Assembly (NCBI RefSeq): GCF_021390595.1
Contig: NZ_JAJEJR010000001.1
Location: 310,001 to 374,000 of the forward strand
Length of the DNA: 64,000 nt
Direction of reading: 5' to 3'
DNA from: Paraburkholderia sp. HP33-1
GTDB lineage: Bacteria > Pseudomonadota > Gammaproteobacteria > Burkholderiales > Burkholderiaceae
Of this stretch, positions 34,493-42,866 are shown piece by piece. The translations under genes and the position numbers were made by a program. The notes beneath the pieces are model-generated. The model made no database searches. It was given only the letters and a program-made list of their open reading frames with translations, and was not told the DNA's origin. Numbering within the stretch: the stretch's first letter is position 1; the number at the start of each line of letters is the position of its first letter.

Positions 34493-35992
34493 ATGCGCAA
34501 ACTATTGATGTCCCTGCTGATGGCCGGCTCGCTGCTCGCGGGCGGTGTCGGCGCCGCCCTCGCGGACGATGCGTCCGCTCCCGCAGCCGCCTCCGCTCCC
34601 GATACGACGGCGAGCGCGCCCGCACCGGAAGCCTCCGCTGCGGCCGCTGCACCGGCCGCTTCGGCCCCCGCCGCCGATGCGTCCGCCAGCGCGCCGGCAG
34701 CAGCCGATGCTTCGGCCGCCGCGGCCGCCGCCGCGCCGGCCACACCGACCGCGCCGTTCTCGGTCGATTCGTCGAAGATCAACTCCGGCGACACCGCCTG
34801 GATGCTGACCTCCACCGCGCTCGTGCTGTTCATGACGATCCCCGGTCTCGCGCTGTTCTACGGCGGCATGGTCCGTAAGAAGAACGTGCTTGCGACGCTG
34901 ATGCAAAGCTTCGCGATCACCTGTGTCGTGACGATTGTCTGGATCGTGATTGGCTACAGCCTCGCCTTCACGCCAGGTGGCTCGTTCATCGGTGGCATGT
35001 CGCGCCTGTTCATGGCGGGCATGAACTATATCCACGGCGACAAGGCGACGACGTTGACCGTCAGCCACCTCGCGCCGACGATCCCGGAAACGGTCTACTG
35101 CGTCTATCAGATGACGTTCGCGATCATTACCCCGGCGCTGATCACGGGTGCGTTTGCTGACCGGATGAAGTTCTCGGCGATGCTGGTATTCATGACCCTG
35201 TGGTCGATCATCGTCTACTCGCCGATCGCGCACATGGTGTGGGAACCGAGCGGCTGGCTGGCTAGCGCGGGCATCCTCGACTTCGCGGGCGGTACCGTGG
35301 TGCACATCAACGCCGGTATCGCGGGCCTCGTCTGCTGTCTGGTGCTCGGCAAGCGCGTCGGCTACGGCAAGGAATCGATGGCGCCGCACAACCTGACGCT
35401 CACGCTGATCGGTGGCGCGATGCTGTGGGTTGGCTGGTTCGGCTTCAACGCGGGTTCGGCGGTGGCAGCAGACGGCCGTGCCGGCTTCGCGATGTTCGCG
35501 ACGCAAGTGGCGACCGCCGCGGCGGCGCTCGCGTGGATGTTCGCCGAATGGGCGGCCAAGGGTAAGCCGTCGGTGCTCGGTATCGTGTCGGGCGCGGTCG
35601 CTGGTCTGGTGGCGGTGACGCCGGCTTCGGGCTTCGTCGGCACGCTCGGCGCGCTCGTGATCGGTGTCGTCGCGGGTGTGGTCTGCTTCTGGTCGGCCTC
35701 GTGGCTCAAGCACAAGCTCGGTTACGACGATTCGCTCGACGCGTTCGGCGTGCACTGCATCGGCGGGATCATCGGTGCGCTGCTGACCGGCGTGTTCGCG
35801 GTCAAGGACATCGGCGGTGCGGACGGCAGCGTGATCCTGCAGGCGAAGGGCGTGCTGACGACGCTGGTCTACAGCGGCGTGATGAGCTTCGTGCTGCTGA
35901 AGATCATCGACATGGTGATGGGCATCCGCGTGACCGAAGAGCAGGAACGCGAAGGTCTCGACCTGGTCCTGCACGGCGAGGCCGTCGAATAA
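34493..35992 (+). CDS. amtB: Ammonium transporter AmtB with Ala/Pro-rich N-terminal extension
   Basis: 499 residues. A signal peptide (1-23) is followed by about 65 residues of nearly pure Ala, Ser, Pro and Asp, then 11 TM helices of the Amt family. These include Asp-Thr-Ala-Trp-Met-Leu-Thr-Ser-Thr-Ala at the first helix, Phe-Tyr-Gly-Gly-Met-Val-Arg, the conserved pore His segments (Val-His-Ile-Asn-Ala-Gly and Phe-Gly-Val-His-Cys-Ile-Gly-Gly) and a C-terminal regulatory tail for GlnK contact. It moves ammonium into the cell. AGAGGA precedes the ATG. Confidence 0.95.
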   Translation: MRKLLMSLLMAGSLLAGGVGAALADDASAPAAASAPDTTASAPAPEASAAAAAPAASAPAADASASAPAAADASAAAAAAAPATPTAPFSVDSSKINSGDTAWMLTSTALVLFMTIPGLALFYGGMVRKKNVLATLMQSFAITCVVTIVWIVIGYSLAFTPGGSFIGGMSRLFMAGMNYIHGDKATTLTVSHLAPTIPETVYCVYQMTFAIITPALITGAFADRMKFSAMLVFMTLWSIIVYSPIAHMVWEPSGWLASAGILDFAGGTVVHINAGIAGLVCCLVLGKRVGYGKESMAPHNLTLTLIGGAMLWVGWFGFNAGSAVAADGRAGFAMFATQVATAAAALAWMFAEWAAKGKPSVLGIVSGAVAGLVAVTPASGFVGTLGALVIGVVAGVVCFWSASWLKHKLGYDDSLDAFGVHCIGGIIGALLTGVFAVKDIGGADGSVILQAKGVLTTLVYSGVMSFVLLKIIDMVMGIRVTEEQEREGLDLVLHGEAVE

Positions 35993-36070
35993 CGGAAAAC
36001 TGCACGTTCGCGGGCCCACGCTTGTCGGCCCGCCGGATCAAGAATAAAGATTAGCAAGCGCAGCAACTTC

Positions 36071-36095
36071 GCCCGCCTTCATGGCGGGCTTTTTT
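36071..36095 (+). terminator. Rho-independent terminator of glnK-amtB
   Basis: GCCCGCC (36071-36077), a 5-base loop, GGCGGGC (36083-36089) and six T. A second GC hairpin without T-run lies at 36010-36033. Confidence 0.92.
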
Positions 36096-36244
36096 CTTGC
36101 GGAGCCGGTTGCGAACGGTAAATTTCCGCGTCTATTATCGTGATAGGGAGAATACATTCGAGTCTGCTTGCGAATGGAGAAACCGTCCCCAAATGGGAAA
36201 GGCAATTGCTCTACAATCTTTTTTCTCCAGTCTGCGAGTGATCA

Positions 36245-37534
36245 ATGGTTCCGCACCTAGTTACGGCGTTAAACGGCCCGCTGCTCGACCTCGAGCGGAA
36301 GATCCTCGACGCCACACCCGCTATCGAACGCTGGTTCCGGCTTGAGTGGCAGGAGCACACGCCGCCGTTCTACTGTTCCGTCGATCTGCGTAACGCGGGC
36401 TTCAAGCTCGCGCCGGTCGACACCAATCTGTTTCCCGGCGCATTCAACAATCTGCCGCAGGAAGTGCTGCCGCTCGCAGTGCAGGCCGCGATGGCCTCCA
36501 TCGAAAAGATCTGCCCGGACGCGAAGAATCTGCTCGTGATTCCGGAGCGCCACACACGCAACGCGTTCTACCTCGAAAACGTCGCGCGGCTCGCGTCGAT
36601 CATGCGCCAGGCCGGTCTGAACGTGCGCTTCGGCACGCTCGACGAAACCATCAACGGCCCGGTCACGATCGCGCTGTCCGACGGCCAGAAGCTCGTGCTC
36701 GAACCGCTCGAGCGCTCGCAGCGTCGCCTTGGTCTGAAGAACTTCGACCCGTGCTCGATCCTGTTGAACAACGATCTGTCCGGCGGCATTCCGCCCGTGC
36801 TCGAAAATCTCCACGAGCAGTATCTGCTGCCGCCGCTGCATGCGGGCTGGGCGGTGCGTCGCAAGTCGATGCATTTCTCGTGTTATGACGACGTCGCGAA
36901 GAAGTTCGCGAAGATGGTCGAAATCGACCCCTGGATGATCAATCCGTACTTCGCGCACGTCGAAGGTGTCGACTTCCAGCAGCGCACCGGTGAGGAAGCG
37001 CTTGCCGATGCGATCGACGGCGTGCTGAAGAAAATCGCACGCAAGTATCGCGAGTACGGTATCTCCGAGAAACCGTATGTCGTGATCAAGTCCGATGCGG
37101 GCACTTACGGCATGGGCGTGATGACCGTGCACGACGCGTCGGAGGTCGCCGCGCTCACGAAGCGCGAACGCACGCGCATGGCCGCGACCAAAGACGGCCT
37201 CGACGTGCACGACGTCATCGTGCAGGAAGGCGTGTACACGTTCGAGCGCATCGGCGAGGAAGTTGCCGAGCCGGTCGTCTACATGATCGACCGCTATGTG
37301 GTGGGCGGCTTCTATCGCGTGCACGGCAGCCGCGAGCGCGATCAGAATCTGAACGCGCCGGGCATGCACTTCGTGCCGCTCGGTTTCGAACATACGGCGC
37401 TGCCCGATGCGCACGCGAAGCCCGGCGCGGCGCCGCCGAACCGCTTCTACATGTACGGCGTTGTGGCGCGGCTCGGGTTGCTCGCCGCATCGGTCGAACT
37501 CGAGAAGACCGATCCTGAAGCGATCCAGGTCTAA
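36245..37534 (+). CDS. gshA: Glutamate-cysteine ligase (proteobacterial GshA type)
   Basis: 429 residues. First step of glutathione synthesis: ATP-dependent joining of glutamate and cysteine. The whole-length pattern (start Met-Val-Pro-His-Leu-Val-Thr-Ala-Leu-Asn-Gly-Pro-Leu; Val-Asp-Thr-Asn-Leu-Phe-Pro-Gly-Ala-Phe-Asn-Asn-Leu; Lys-Ser-Asp-Ala-Gly-Thr-Tyr-Gly-Met-Gly) is that of the beta-proteobacterial/acidithiobacillus-type GshA, unrelated in length to E. coli GshA. It is followed by gshB on the same strand 103 bases later. The ribosome site is weak. Confidence 0.93.
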   Translation: MVPHLVTALNGPLLDLERKILDATPAIERWFRLEWQEHTPPFYCSVDLRNAGFKLAPVDTNLFPGAFNNLPQEVLPLAVQAAMASIEKICPDAKNLLVIPERHTRNAFYLENVARLASIMRQAGLNVRFGTLDETINGPVTIALSDGQKLVLEPLERSQRRLGLKNFDPCSILLNNDLSGGIPPVLENLHEQYLLPPLHAGWAVRRKSMHFSCYDDVAKKFAKMVEIDPWMINPYFAHVEGVDFQQRTGEEALADAIDGVLKKIARKYREYGISEKPYVVIKSDAGTYGMGVMTVHDASEVAALTKRERTRMAATKDGLDVHDVIVQEGVYTFERIGEEVAEPVVYMIDRYVVGGFYRVHGSRERDQNLNAPGMHFVPLGFEHTALPDAHAKPGAAPPNRFYMYGVVARLGLLAASVELEKTDPEAIQV

Positions 37535-37637
37535 GCCACCTCGCACGGCCAGATGGCGGCATGCGTGCCGCCATCGCCGTCTTCAAAGACTATATTGACG
37601 AACAATGTCACGCCACTCAGGGCGCACCAGGACTTTC

Positions 37638-38594
37638 ATGGACATTCTTTTCATCGCCGATCCGCTCAGCCATTTCAAGATCTACAAAGACACAACCTAC
37701 GCGATGATGGCCGAAGCGGCGCGCCGCGGTCACACGGTATACACCTGCGAGCCCAGGCACCTGGCGTGGACGGGCGGCGACGTCGAGGCGAACGTGCAGC
37801 GGATCGCGATTGTCGGCGACACGGTCGATCTGCATCGTGACGTGTGGTTCGCCGCCGATCCGGCCGCCCCGCGCGCGCTCGCGAGCTTCGGCGCGGTCTT
37901 GATGCGCAAGGATCCGCCGTTCGACATGGAATACGTGACGTCGACGTGGTTGCTCGGGCTGGCCGAGCGTGGCGGCGCGCGCATCTTCAACAAGCCGCAG
38001 GCGATCCGCGATCATTCGGAAAAGCTCGCGATCGGCGAATTTGCGCAGTTCGTCGCGCCGACGCTGGTGACGCGCGACCCGGCGCGTCTGCGCGCGTTCC
38101 ACGAGCAGCACGGCGACGTGATCCTGAAGCCGCTCGACGGCATGGGCGGCATGGGCGTGTTCCGGGTGAAGGCGGACGGCATGAACCTTGGTTCGATCGT
38201 CGAAATGCTGAGCCATGACGGCGCTCGCACGGTGATGGCGCAGAAATTCATCCCCGAGATCAAGGAGGGTGACAAGCGCATCCTGCTGATCGGCGGTGAG
38301 GCGGTGCCGTACTCGCTCGCTCGTATTCCTCAGGGCAATGAGGTGCGCGGCAATCTCGCGGCGGGCGGACTGGGCGTCGCGCGGCCGCTTAGCGAGCAGG
38401 ATCGCAAGATCGCCGACACGCTCGCGCCGGTGCTGGCGGCGCGCGGCTTGCTGTTGGTCGGGCTCGATGCGATCGGCGACTGGCTCACCGAAGTGAACGT
38501 CACGAGCCCGACGTGTTTCCGCGAGATCATGGATCAAACCGGTTTCGACGTCGCCGCGATGTTCGTCGACGCGCTGGAGCGCGCGGTCGGCTGA
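37638..38594 (+). CDS. gshB: Glutathione synthetase
   Basis: 318 residues. Begins Met-Asp-Ile-Leu-Phe-Ile-Ala-Asp-Pro, followed by an ATP-grasp domain with Lys-Pro-Leu-Asp-Gly-Met-Gly-Gly-Met-Gly-Val-Phe for ATP binding, Glu-Ile-Lys-Glu-Gly-Asp-Lys-Arg and the metal-binding Glu-Val-Asn-Val-Thr-Ser-Pro-Thr end. It adds glycine to gamma-glutamylcysteine. The ATG at 37638 is chosen because it starts the first strand of the fold; an upstream frame is open. Partner of gshA. Confidence 0.95.
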   Translation: MDILFIADPLSHFKIYKDTTYAMMAEAARRGHTVYTCEPRHLAWTGGDVEANVQRIAIVGDTVDLHRDVWFAADPAAPRALASFGAVLMRKDPPFDMEYVTSTWLLGLAERGGARIFNKPQAIRDHSEKLAIGEFAQFVAPTLVTRDPARLRAFHEQHGDVILKPLDGMGGMGVFRVKADGMNLGSIVEMLSHDGARTVMAQKFIPEIKEGDKRILLIGGEAVPYSLARIPQGNEVRGNLAAGGLGVARPLSEQDRKIADTLAPVLAARGLLLVGLDAIGDWLTEVNVTSPTCFREIMDQTGFDVAAMFVDALERAVG

Positions 38595-38837
38595 CACGCA
38601 GCGCTGGCGAGGCATGCCGACGCAGCCGCCTTGATTGGCCGGCTGCGACCCCAATCTGTGTAGCAAATCCGCGTCAGGCGCGCCGGCGGATTTGGCGCGA
38701 AAATGGGCCTGTTACAATGCCCGCTCTCCTGACGATGCATTCCCTCCCTCGCGACCCACGGCCGGTCCGGGGCGGTGAGGAACCGGGCATGAGTCCCGGT
38801 CCACGGTTTGGGGCCGTTCTTTTGCAGCAAGGCTGAC

Positions 38838-39362
38838 ATGGCAGGCATTCTGATCATTGCGCACGCTCCATTCGCCACCGCGTTGCGCGATTGCATTTCC
38901 CACATTTATGGCGGTTTGCCGGCGCGTATCGGCGTGATCGACGTGTCGCCGGATTGCGATCCCGCGCAGGTCGTCGCGTTCGCGAATTCGGAAGTCGCGC
39001 GGCTGAAGGAAGAGAACGGCGCGCTCGTGCTGACCGACATGTTCGGCGCGACGCCGGCCAACATCGCGGGCCGGCTCGCCAATATTCCGGACGTGCGGGT
39101 GCTGTGCGGCGTCAATCTGCCGATGCTCGTGCGTGCGGTCTGCTATCGCGCGATACCGCTCGACACGCTCGCCGACAAGGCGCTCGCCGGCGCGACCAAG
39201 GGCGTGCAGGCGATCGGACCGGCGCCGGAACCGGTCGCGCCGCCGGCCGCCTCGTGCGATTGCCTGTCGGCGCTGCCGCCCGCCGCGGCGCCCGGTGACT
39301 GTATTCCCGCGTTGCCGGCCAACGCGGATCTGACGCAGAAGACTGACGCGGCCGGCCTGTAA
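38838..39362 (+). CDS. PTS EIIA component, mannose/fructose family
   Basis: 174 residues. The EIIA-Man fold has the phospho-accepting His in Ile-Ile-Ala-His-Ala-Pro-Phe-Ala and the Leu-Thr-Asp-Met-Phe-Gly-Ala-Thr-Pro-Ala-Asn motif. After about residue 130 an Ala/Pro/Cys-rich tail follows that EIIA does not need. It lies before HPr and enzyme I with no EIIB/C nearby, so it acts in a regulatory phosphorelay rather than as a transporter part. AAGG precedes the ATG. Confidence 0.9.
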   Translation: MAGILIIAHAPFATALRDCISHIYGGLPARIGVIDVSPDCDPAQVVAFANSEVARLKEENGALVLTDMFGATPANIAGRLANIPDVRVLCGVNLPMLVRAVCYRAIPLDTLADKALAGATKGVQAIGPAPEPVAPPAASCDCLSALPPAAAPGDCIPALPANADLTQKTDAAGL

Positions 39363-39487
39363 ATCGGGCTGGTTCGCGCGCAAGGTTTCGACAGATTCGA
39401 GCGGCTTCAAAACAGCTTCAATCGCATTGCAACCGCTTTGCTGTTTCACCTTTCACCATTTCATTCAACCGCGCTTCGGACCATCAC

Positions 39488-39757
39488 ATGCTGCAACAGG
39501 AAACGACTATTGTGAACAAGCTGGGGCTGCACGCGCGCGCGTCGGCCAAGTTGACGCAACTCGCGGGCAACTACCAGGCGGAAATCTGGATGAGCCGCAA
39601 CGGCCGCCGTATCAACGCGAAGAGCATCATGGGCGTGATGATGCTGGCCGCGGGAATCGGCAGTACCGTGCTGATCGAAACTGAAGGTGCCGACGAAAAG
39701 GACGCGATGGACGCGCTGCTGAAACTTATCGCCGATAAATTCGGCGAGGGTCAATAA
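39488..39757 (+). CDS. ptsH: Phosphocarrier protein HPr
   Basis: 89 residues. Phospho-His in Leu-Gly-Leu-His-Ala-Arg-Ala-Ser (residue 16), and the second conserved segment Ile-Asn-Ala-Lys-Ser-Ile-Met-Gly-Val-Met-Met-Leu, where the Ser corresponds to the HPr-kinase site. Transfers phosphate from EI to EIIA proteins. Located between EIIA and EI, followed by a terminator. Confidence 0.95.
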   Translation: MLQQETTIVNKLGLHARASAKLTQLAGNYQAEIWMSRNGRRINAKSIMGVMMLAAGIGSTVLIETEGADEKDAMDALLKLIADKFGEGQ

Positions 39758-39793
39758 AGCCGCGCTCCTGGCAATCGACAAACCGGAAAAATG

Positions 39794-39819
39794 CCGCGGC
39801 TCAGTCCGCGGTTTTTTTT
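39794..39819 (+). terminator. Rho-independent terminator after ptsH
   Basis: CCGCGG (39794-39799), 6-base loop, CCGCGG (39806-39811), eight T. Confidence 0.9.
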
Positions 39820-40128
39820 CGCCGTCGACATTTGAATGCCAAAAGAGGCAGCCTGGTAATTGGCATTAAAGCGATGCAGAAGCGGTGCGAAGGCCATTGG
39901 GAAGAGTACGTAAGGTGACATGCGTTTTCAATGTTTAAACCATATATTAAGCGCGACGTGTTTTAAACGAGGCACCGGGGGTACCGATGACGCCCGATTA
40001 CGATAATTCGTGTTGCGCTGCACACACCCCCGACATACTCCAAAAAGGCGCGGAATTTATAATGCCCAGTACAGTCTGAGAGCATTGCAGCGGTTTGCCG
40101 CGGCATTACACAACTAGAGGAGGTGCGC
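39820..40128 (+). promoter_or_regulatory. Intergenic region with probable ptsI promoter
   Basis: About 300 bases without a gene. A TATAAT at 40058-40063 is a good -10; no matching -35 is clear at 17 bases. AGAGGAGG at 40116-40123 is the ptsI ribosome site. Separate promoter and upstream terminator mean ptsI can be expressed independently of ptsH. Confidence 0.5.
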
Positions 40129-41874
40129 GTGTCATTCACGCTGCATGGAATTCCCGTGTCACGCGGTATCGCCATCGGGCGGGCCTATCTGATCGCCCCG
40201 GCAGCACTCGACGTAGACCACTATCTGATCGAGCCAGCCCAGATCGACGGGGAGGTCGAGCGTTTTCGCGCGGCTCAGCACCGCGTGCATGAAGAGCTCG
40301 ACGCACTGCGCGCCGATCTCGCCGCGGATGCTCCCAGCGAAATGGGCGCGTTCATCGACGTTCACGCGATGATCCTGAACGACGTGATGCTCGTTCAGGA
40401 AACCATCGACCTGATCCGCACACGCCGCTACAACGTCGAGTGGGCGCTGACCGAACAGCTCGAGCGTCTGTCGCGCCATTTCGACGATATCGAAGACGAG
40501 TACCTGCGCGAGCGCAAGGCCGACATCGAGCAGGTCGTCGAGCGGGTGCTGAAGGCGCTCGCGGGCGCGACGGGTATCGTCGACAACGTGCATGGCGCGT
40601 GCGACGAGATGATCGTCGTCGCGCACGACATCGCGCCGGCCGACATGATGCAGTTCAAGACCCAGACGTTCCAGGGCTTCGTCACCGATCTCGGCGGACG
40701 TACGTCACATACCGCGATCGTCGCGCGCAGCCTCGGCATACCGGCCGCCGTCGGCGTGCAACATGCGAGCGCGCTGATCCGCCAGGACGATCTGATCATC
40801 GTCGATGGCGACCACGGCATCGTGATCGTCGATCCCGCGCCGATCGTGCTCGAGGAATACTCGTATCGGCAAAGCGAGAAGGAGCTGGAGCAGCGCAAGC
40901 TGCAACGGCTCAAGTTCTCGCCGACGCAAACACTGTGCGGCACGCGCATCGAACTGTGCGCGAACATCGAGCTGCCGGACGACGCGCGCGCGGCGATCGA
41001 GTCGGGCGCGACGGGCGTGGGTCTATTCCGCACCGAGTTCCTGTTCATGAATCACAAGGACCGGATGCCCGAAGAGGAGGAGCAGTTCGGCGCGTATCGG
41101 CGCGCGGTCGAGCTGATGAACGGCTTGCCGGTCACGATTCGCACGATCGATGTCGGCGCCGACAAGCCGCTCGATTCGATGAGCAGCGGCGACGGCTACG
41201 AGACCGCCGCGAATCCGGCGCTCGGCTTGCGGGCGATTCGCTGGAGCCTGTCCGAGCCGCAGATGTTCCTCACGCAGCTGCGCGCGATCCTGCGCGCGTC
41301 GGCGTTCGGCAAGGTAAAGATCCTGATTCCGATGCTCGCGCATGCGCAGGAAATCGACCAGACGCTCGATCTGATCCGCGAAGCCAAGCGCCAACTCGAC
41401 GACGCGGGCATCGCCTACGATCCGAACGTGCAGGTCGGCGCGATGATCGAGATACCGGCCGCCGCGATCGCGTTGCCGCTGTTTCTGAAGCGGCTCGATT
41501 TCCTGTCGATCGGCACCAACGATCTGATCCAGTACACGCTTGCGATCGACCGCGCGGACAACTCGGTCGCACATCTGTATGACCCGCTGCATCCGGCGGT
41601 GCTGCATCTGATCGCGTTCACGCTGCGCGAGGCGAAGCGCGCGGGTGTGCCGGTGTCGGTGTGCGGTGAGATGGCAGGCGATCCGGCGTTGACGCGTCTG
41701 TTGCTCGGCATGGGCCTGACCGAGTTTTCCATGCATCCGAGCCAGCTGCTCGAGGTCAAGCAGGAGGTGCTGCGCTCCCATCTGAAGACGCTGGAGAAGC
41801 CGGTGGCCGACGTGCTGGCTTCGTTCGAGCCGGAAGAAGTGCAGGCGGCGCTCAAGCGGGTCGCGCTGGTTTGA
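40129..41874 (+). CDS. ptsI: PTS enzyme I (phosphoenolpyruvate-protein phosphotransferase)
   Basis: 581 residues. Active His in Gly-Gly-Arg-Thr-Ser-His-Thr-Ala-Ile-Val-Ala-Arg (about residue 194). The C-terminal PEP-binding barrel has Gly-Val-Gly-Leu-Phe-Arg-Thr-Glu-Phe and Ser-Val-Cys-Gly-Glu-Met-Ala-Gly near the end. The GTG at 40129 is preferred to the GTG at 40123 because AGGAGG would overlap the latter. Starts the phosphorelay to HPr and the EIIA at 38838. Confidence 0.95.
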   Translation: MSFTLHGIPVSRGIAIGRAYLIAPAALDVDHYLIEPAQIDGEVERFRAAQHRVHEELDALRADLAADAPSEMGAFIDVHAMILNDVMLVQETIDLIRTRRYNVEWALTEQLERLSRHFDDIEDEYLRERKADIEQVVERVLKALAGATGIVDNVHGACDEMIVVAHDIAPADMMQFKTQTFQGFVTDLGGRTSHTAIVARSLGIPAAVGVQHASALIRQDDLIIVDGDHGIVIVDPAPIVLEEYSYRQSEKELEQRKLQRLKFSPTQTLCGTRIELCANIELPDDARAAIESGATGVGLFRTEFLFMNHKDRMPEEEEQFGAYRRAVELMNGLPVTIRTIDVGADKPLDSMSSGDGYETAANPALGLRAIRWSLSEPQMFLTQLRAILRASAFGKVKILIPMLAHAQEIDQTLDLIREAKRQLDDAGIAYDPNVQVGAMIEIPAAAIALPLFLKRLDFLSIGTNDLIQYTLAIDRADNSVAHLYDPLHPAVLHLIAFTLREAKRAGVPVSVCGEMAGDPALTRLLLGMGLTEFSMHPSQLLEVKQEVLRSHLKTLEKPVADVLASFEPEEVQAALKRVALV

Positions 41875-41883
41875 ATCAGCGCA

Positions 41884-42642
41884 TCAAGACCGATGCGCGT
41901 TCCCGCACACCGGACAATCCGGCTGACGTCCGATGCGCATCGTGTTCCATTCCATCCTCAGCGAATCGAGCATCGTCAGGCGGCCCACGAGCGGCGTGCC
42001 AATGTTGCCGATCACCTTCAGCGCTTCGGCAGCCTGCATCGAACCGATGATGCCGACCGTCGGCGCGAATACGCCCATCGTCGAGCACGCGACTTCCTCG
42101 AATGGCTGGTCCTCGGGAAATACGCACGCGTAGCACGGCGACGCTTCGTTGCGGAAATCGAAGGTGCTGATCTGGCCATCGAAGCGCAGCGCTGCGCCCG
42201 ACACGAGCGGCACGCGATGCTTGACGCACGCGCGGTTGATCGCGTGACGCGTCGCAAAGTTGTCGGTGCAATCGAGCACGACGCTCGCGTGCGGCACCTC
42301 GCGATCGAGCCATGCATCGTCGACGCGCTCGGCCACCGCGTTGACGACGACCTCGGGATTGATCTGCGCGAGCATGTCGCGGCCGGACTCGACTTTCCTG
42401 CGTCCGACCGACGCGCTCACGTGCAGGATTTGCCGCTGCAGGTTGGTTAGGTCGACGGTATCGGCATCGACGAGCGTCAGACGGCCGACGCCCGCCGCCG
42501 CGAGATACAGCGCGGCCGGCGAACCGAGCCCGCCCGCGCCAACGATGATCGCGTGGGCATCGATAAAACGCTGCTGCGCCTCGATGCCGATTTCATCGAC
42601 GAGGATATGGCGGGAGTAGCGAAGGAGTTGATCGTCATTCAT
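41884..42642 (-). CDS. E1-like adenylyltransferase, MoeB/ThiF family
   Basis: 252 residues. Rossmann motif Gly-Ala-Gly-Gly-Leu-Gly-Ser, the Asp-Leu-Thr-Asn-Leu-Gln-Arg-Gln segment, Asp-Cys-Thr-Asp-Asn-Phe, and two Cys-X2-Cys pairs (Cys-Tyr-Ala-Cys and Cys-Pro-Val-Cys) for structural zinc. The family adenylates the C-terminus of ubiquitin-like sulfur carriers (MoaD, ThiS). No sulfur carrier or rhodanese domain is fused, so MoeB or ThiF cannot be separated by sequence. The ATG at 42642 is the usual start, Met-Asn-Asp-Asp-Gln-Leu-Leu-Arg-Tyr-Ser-Arg. Convergent with ptsI. Confidence 0.92.
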   Translation of the reverse strand: MNDDQLLRYSRHILVDEIGIEAQQRFIDAHAIIVGAGGLGSPAALYLAAAGVGRLTLVDADTVDLTNLQRQILHVSASVGRRKVESGRDMLAQINPEVVVNAVAERVDDAWLDREVPHASVVLDCTDNFATRHAINRACVKHRVPLVSGAALRFDGQISTFDFRNEASPCYACVFPEDQPFEEVACSTMGVFAPTVGIIGSMQAAEALKVIGNIGTPLVGRLTMLDSLRMEWNTMRIGRQPDCPVCGNAHRS

Positions 42643-42866
42643 GGCGGGGCGCGTGAGTGTGTCGCTGTGTCGCGCAAGGAGAGGCAGACCGGGAGCCTGC
42701 GGCGCGTATTCGTGTAGTGATTTTAATCGCGCGAGGAGGGGGCTTGTTGCGGCTTGGCGTGACATGCCGCAGGCCATGCGGCGGATTTCGCCAAAACTGT
42801 TGCGGCGTGTCTTCGCAAACTATGGTGCTGCGAAGACACGCGCGGGGTCACTGCCTATTTGACTGC

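Noticed and set aside
34502..36019. Long open frame (about 505 codons) on the minus strand across amtB
   Set aside because: Shadow of a GC-rich gene: mostly Arg, His, Asp and Gly, no ribosome site, no domain, while the plus strand encodes an unmistakable ammonium transporter.
36269..37546. Minus-strand frame opposite gshA
   Set aside because: Same codon-bias shadow as the others; gshA is well supported on the plus strand.
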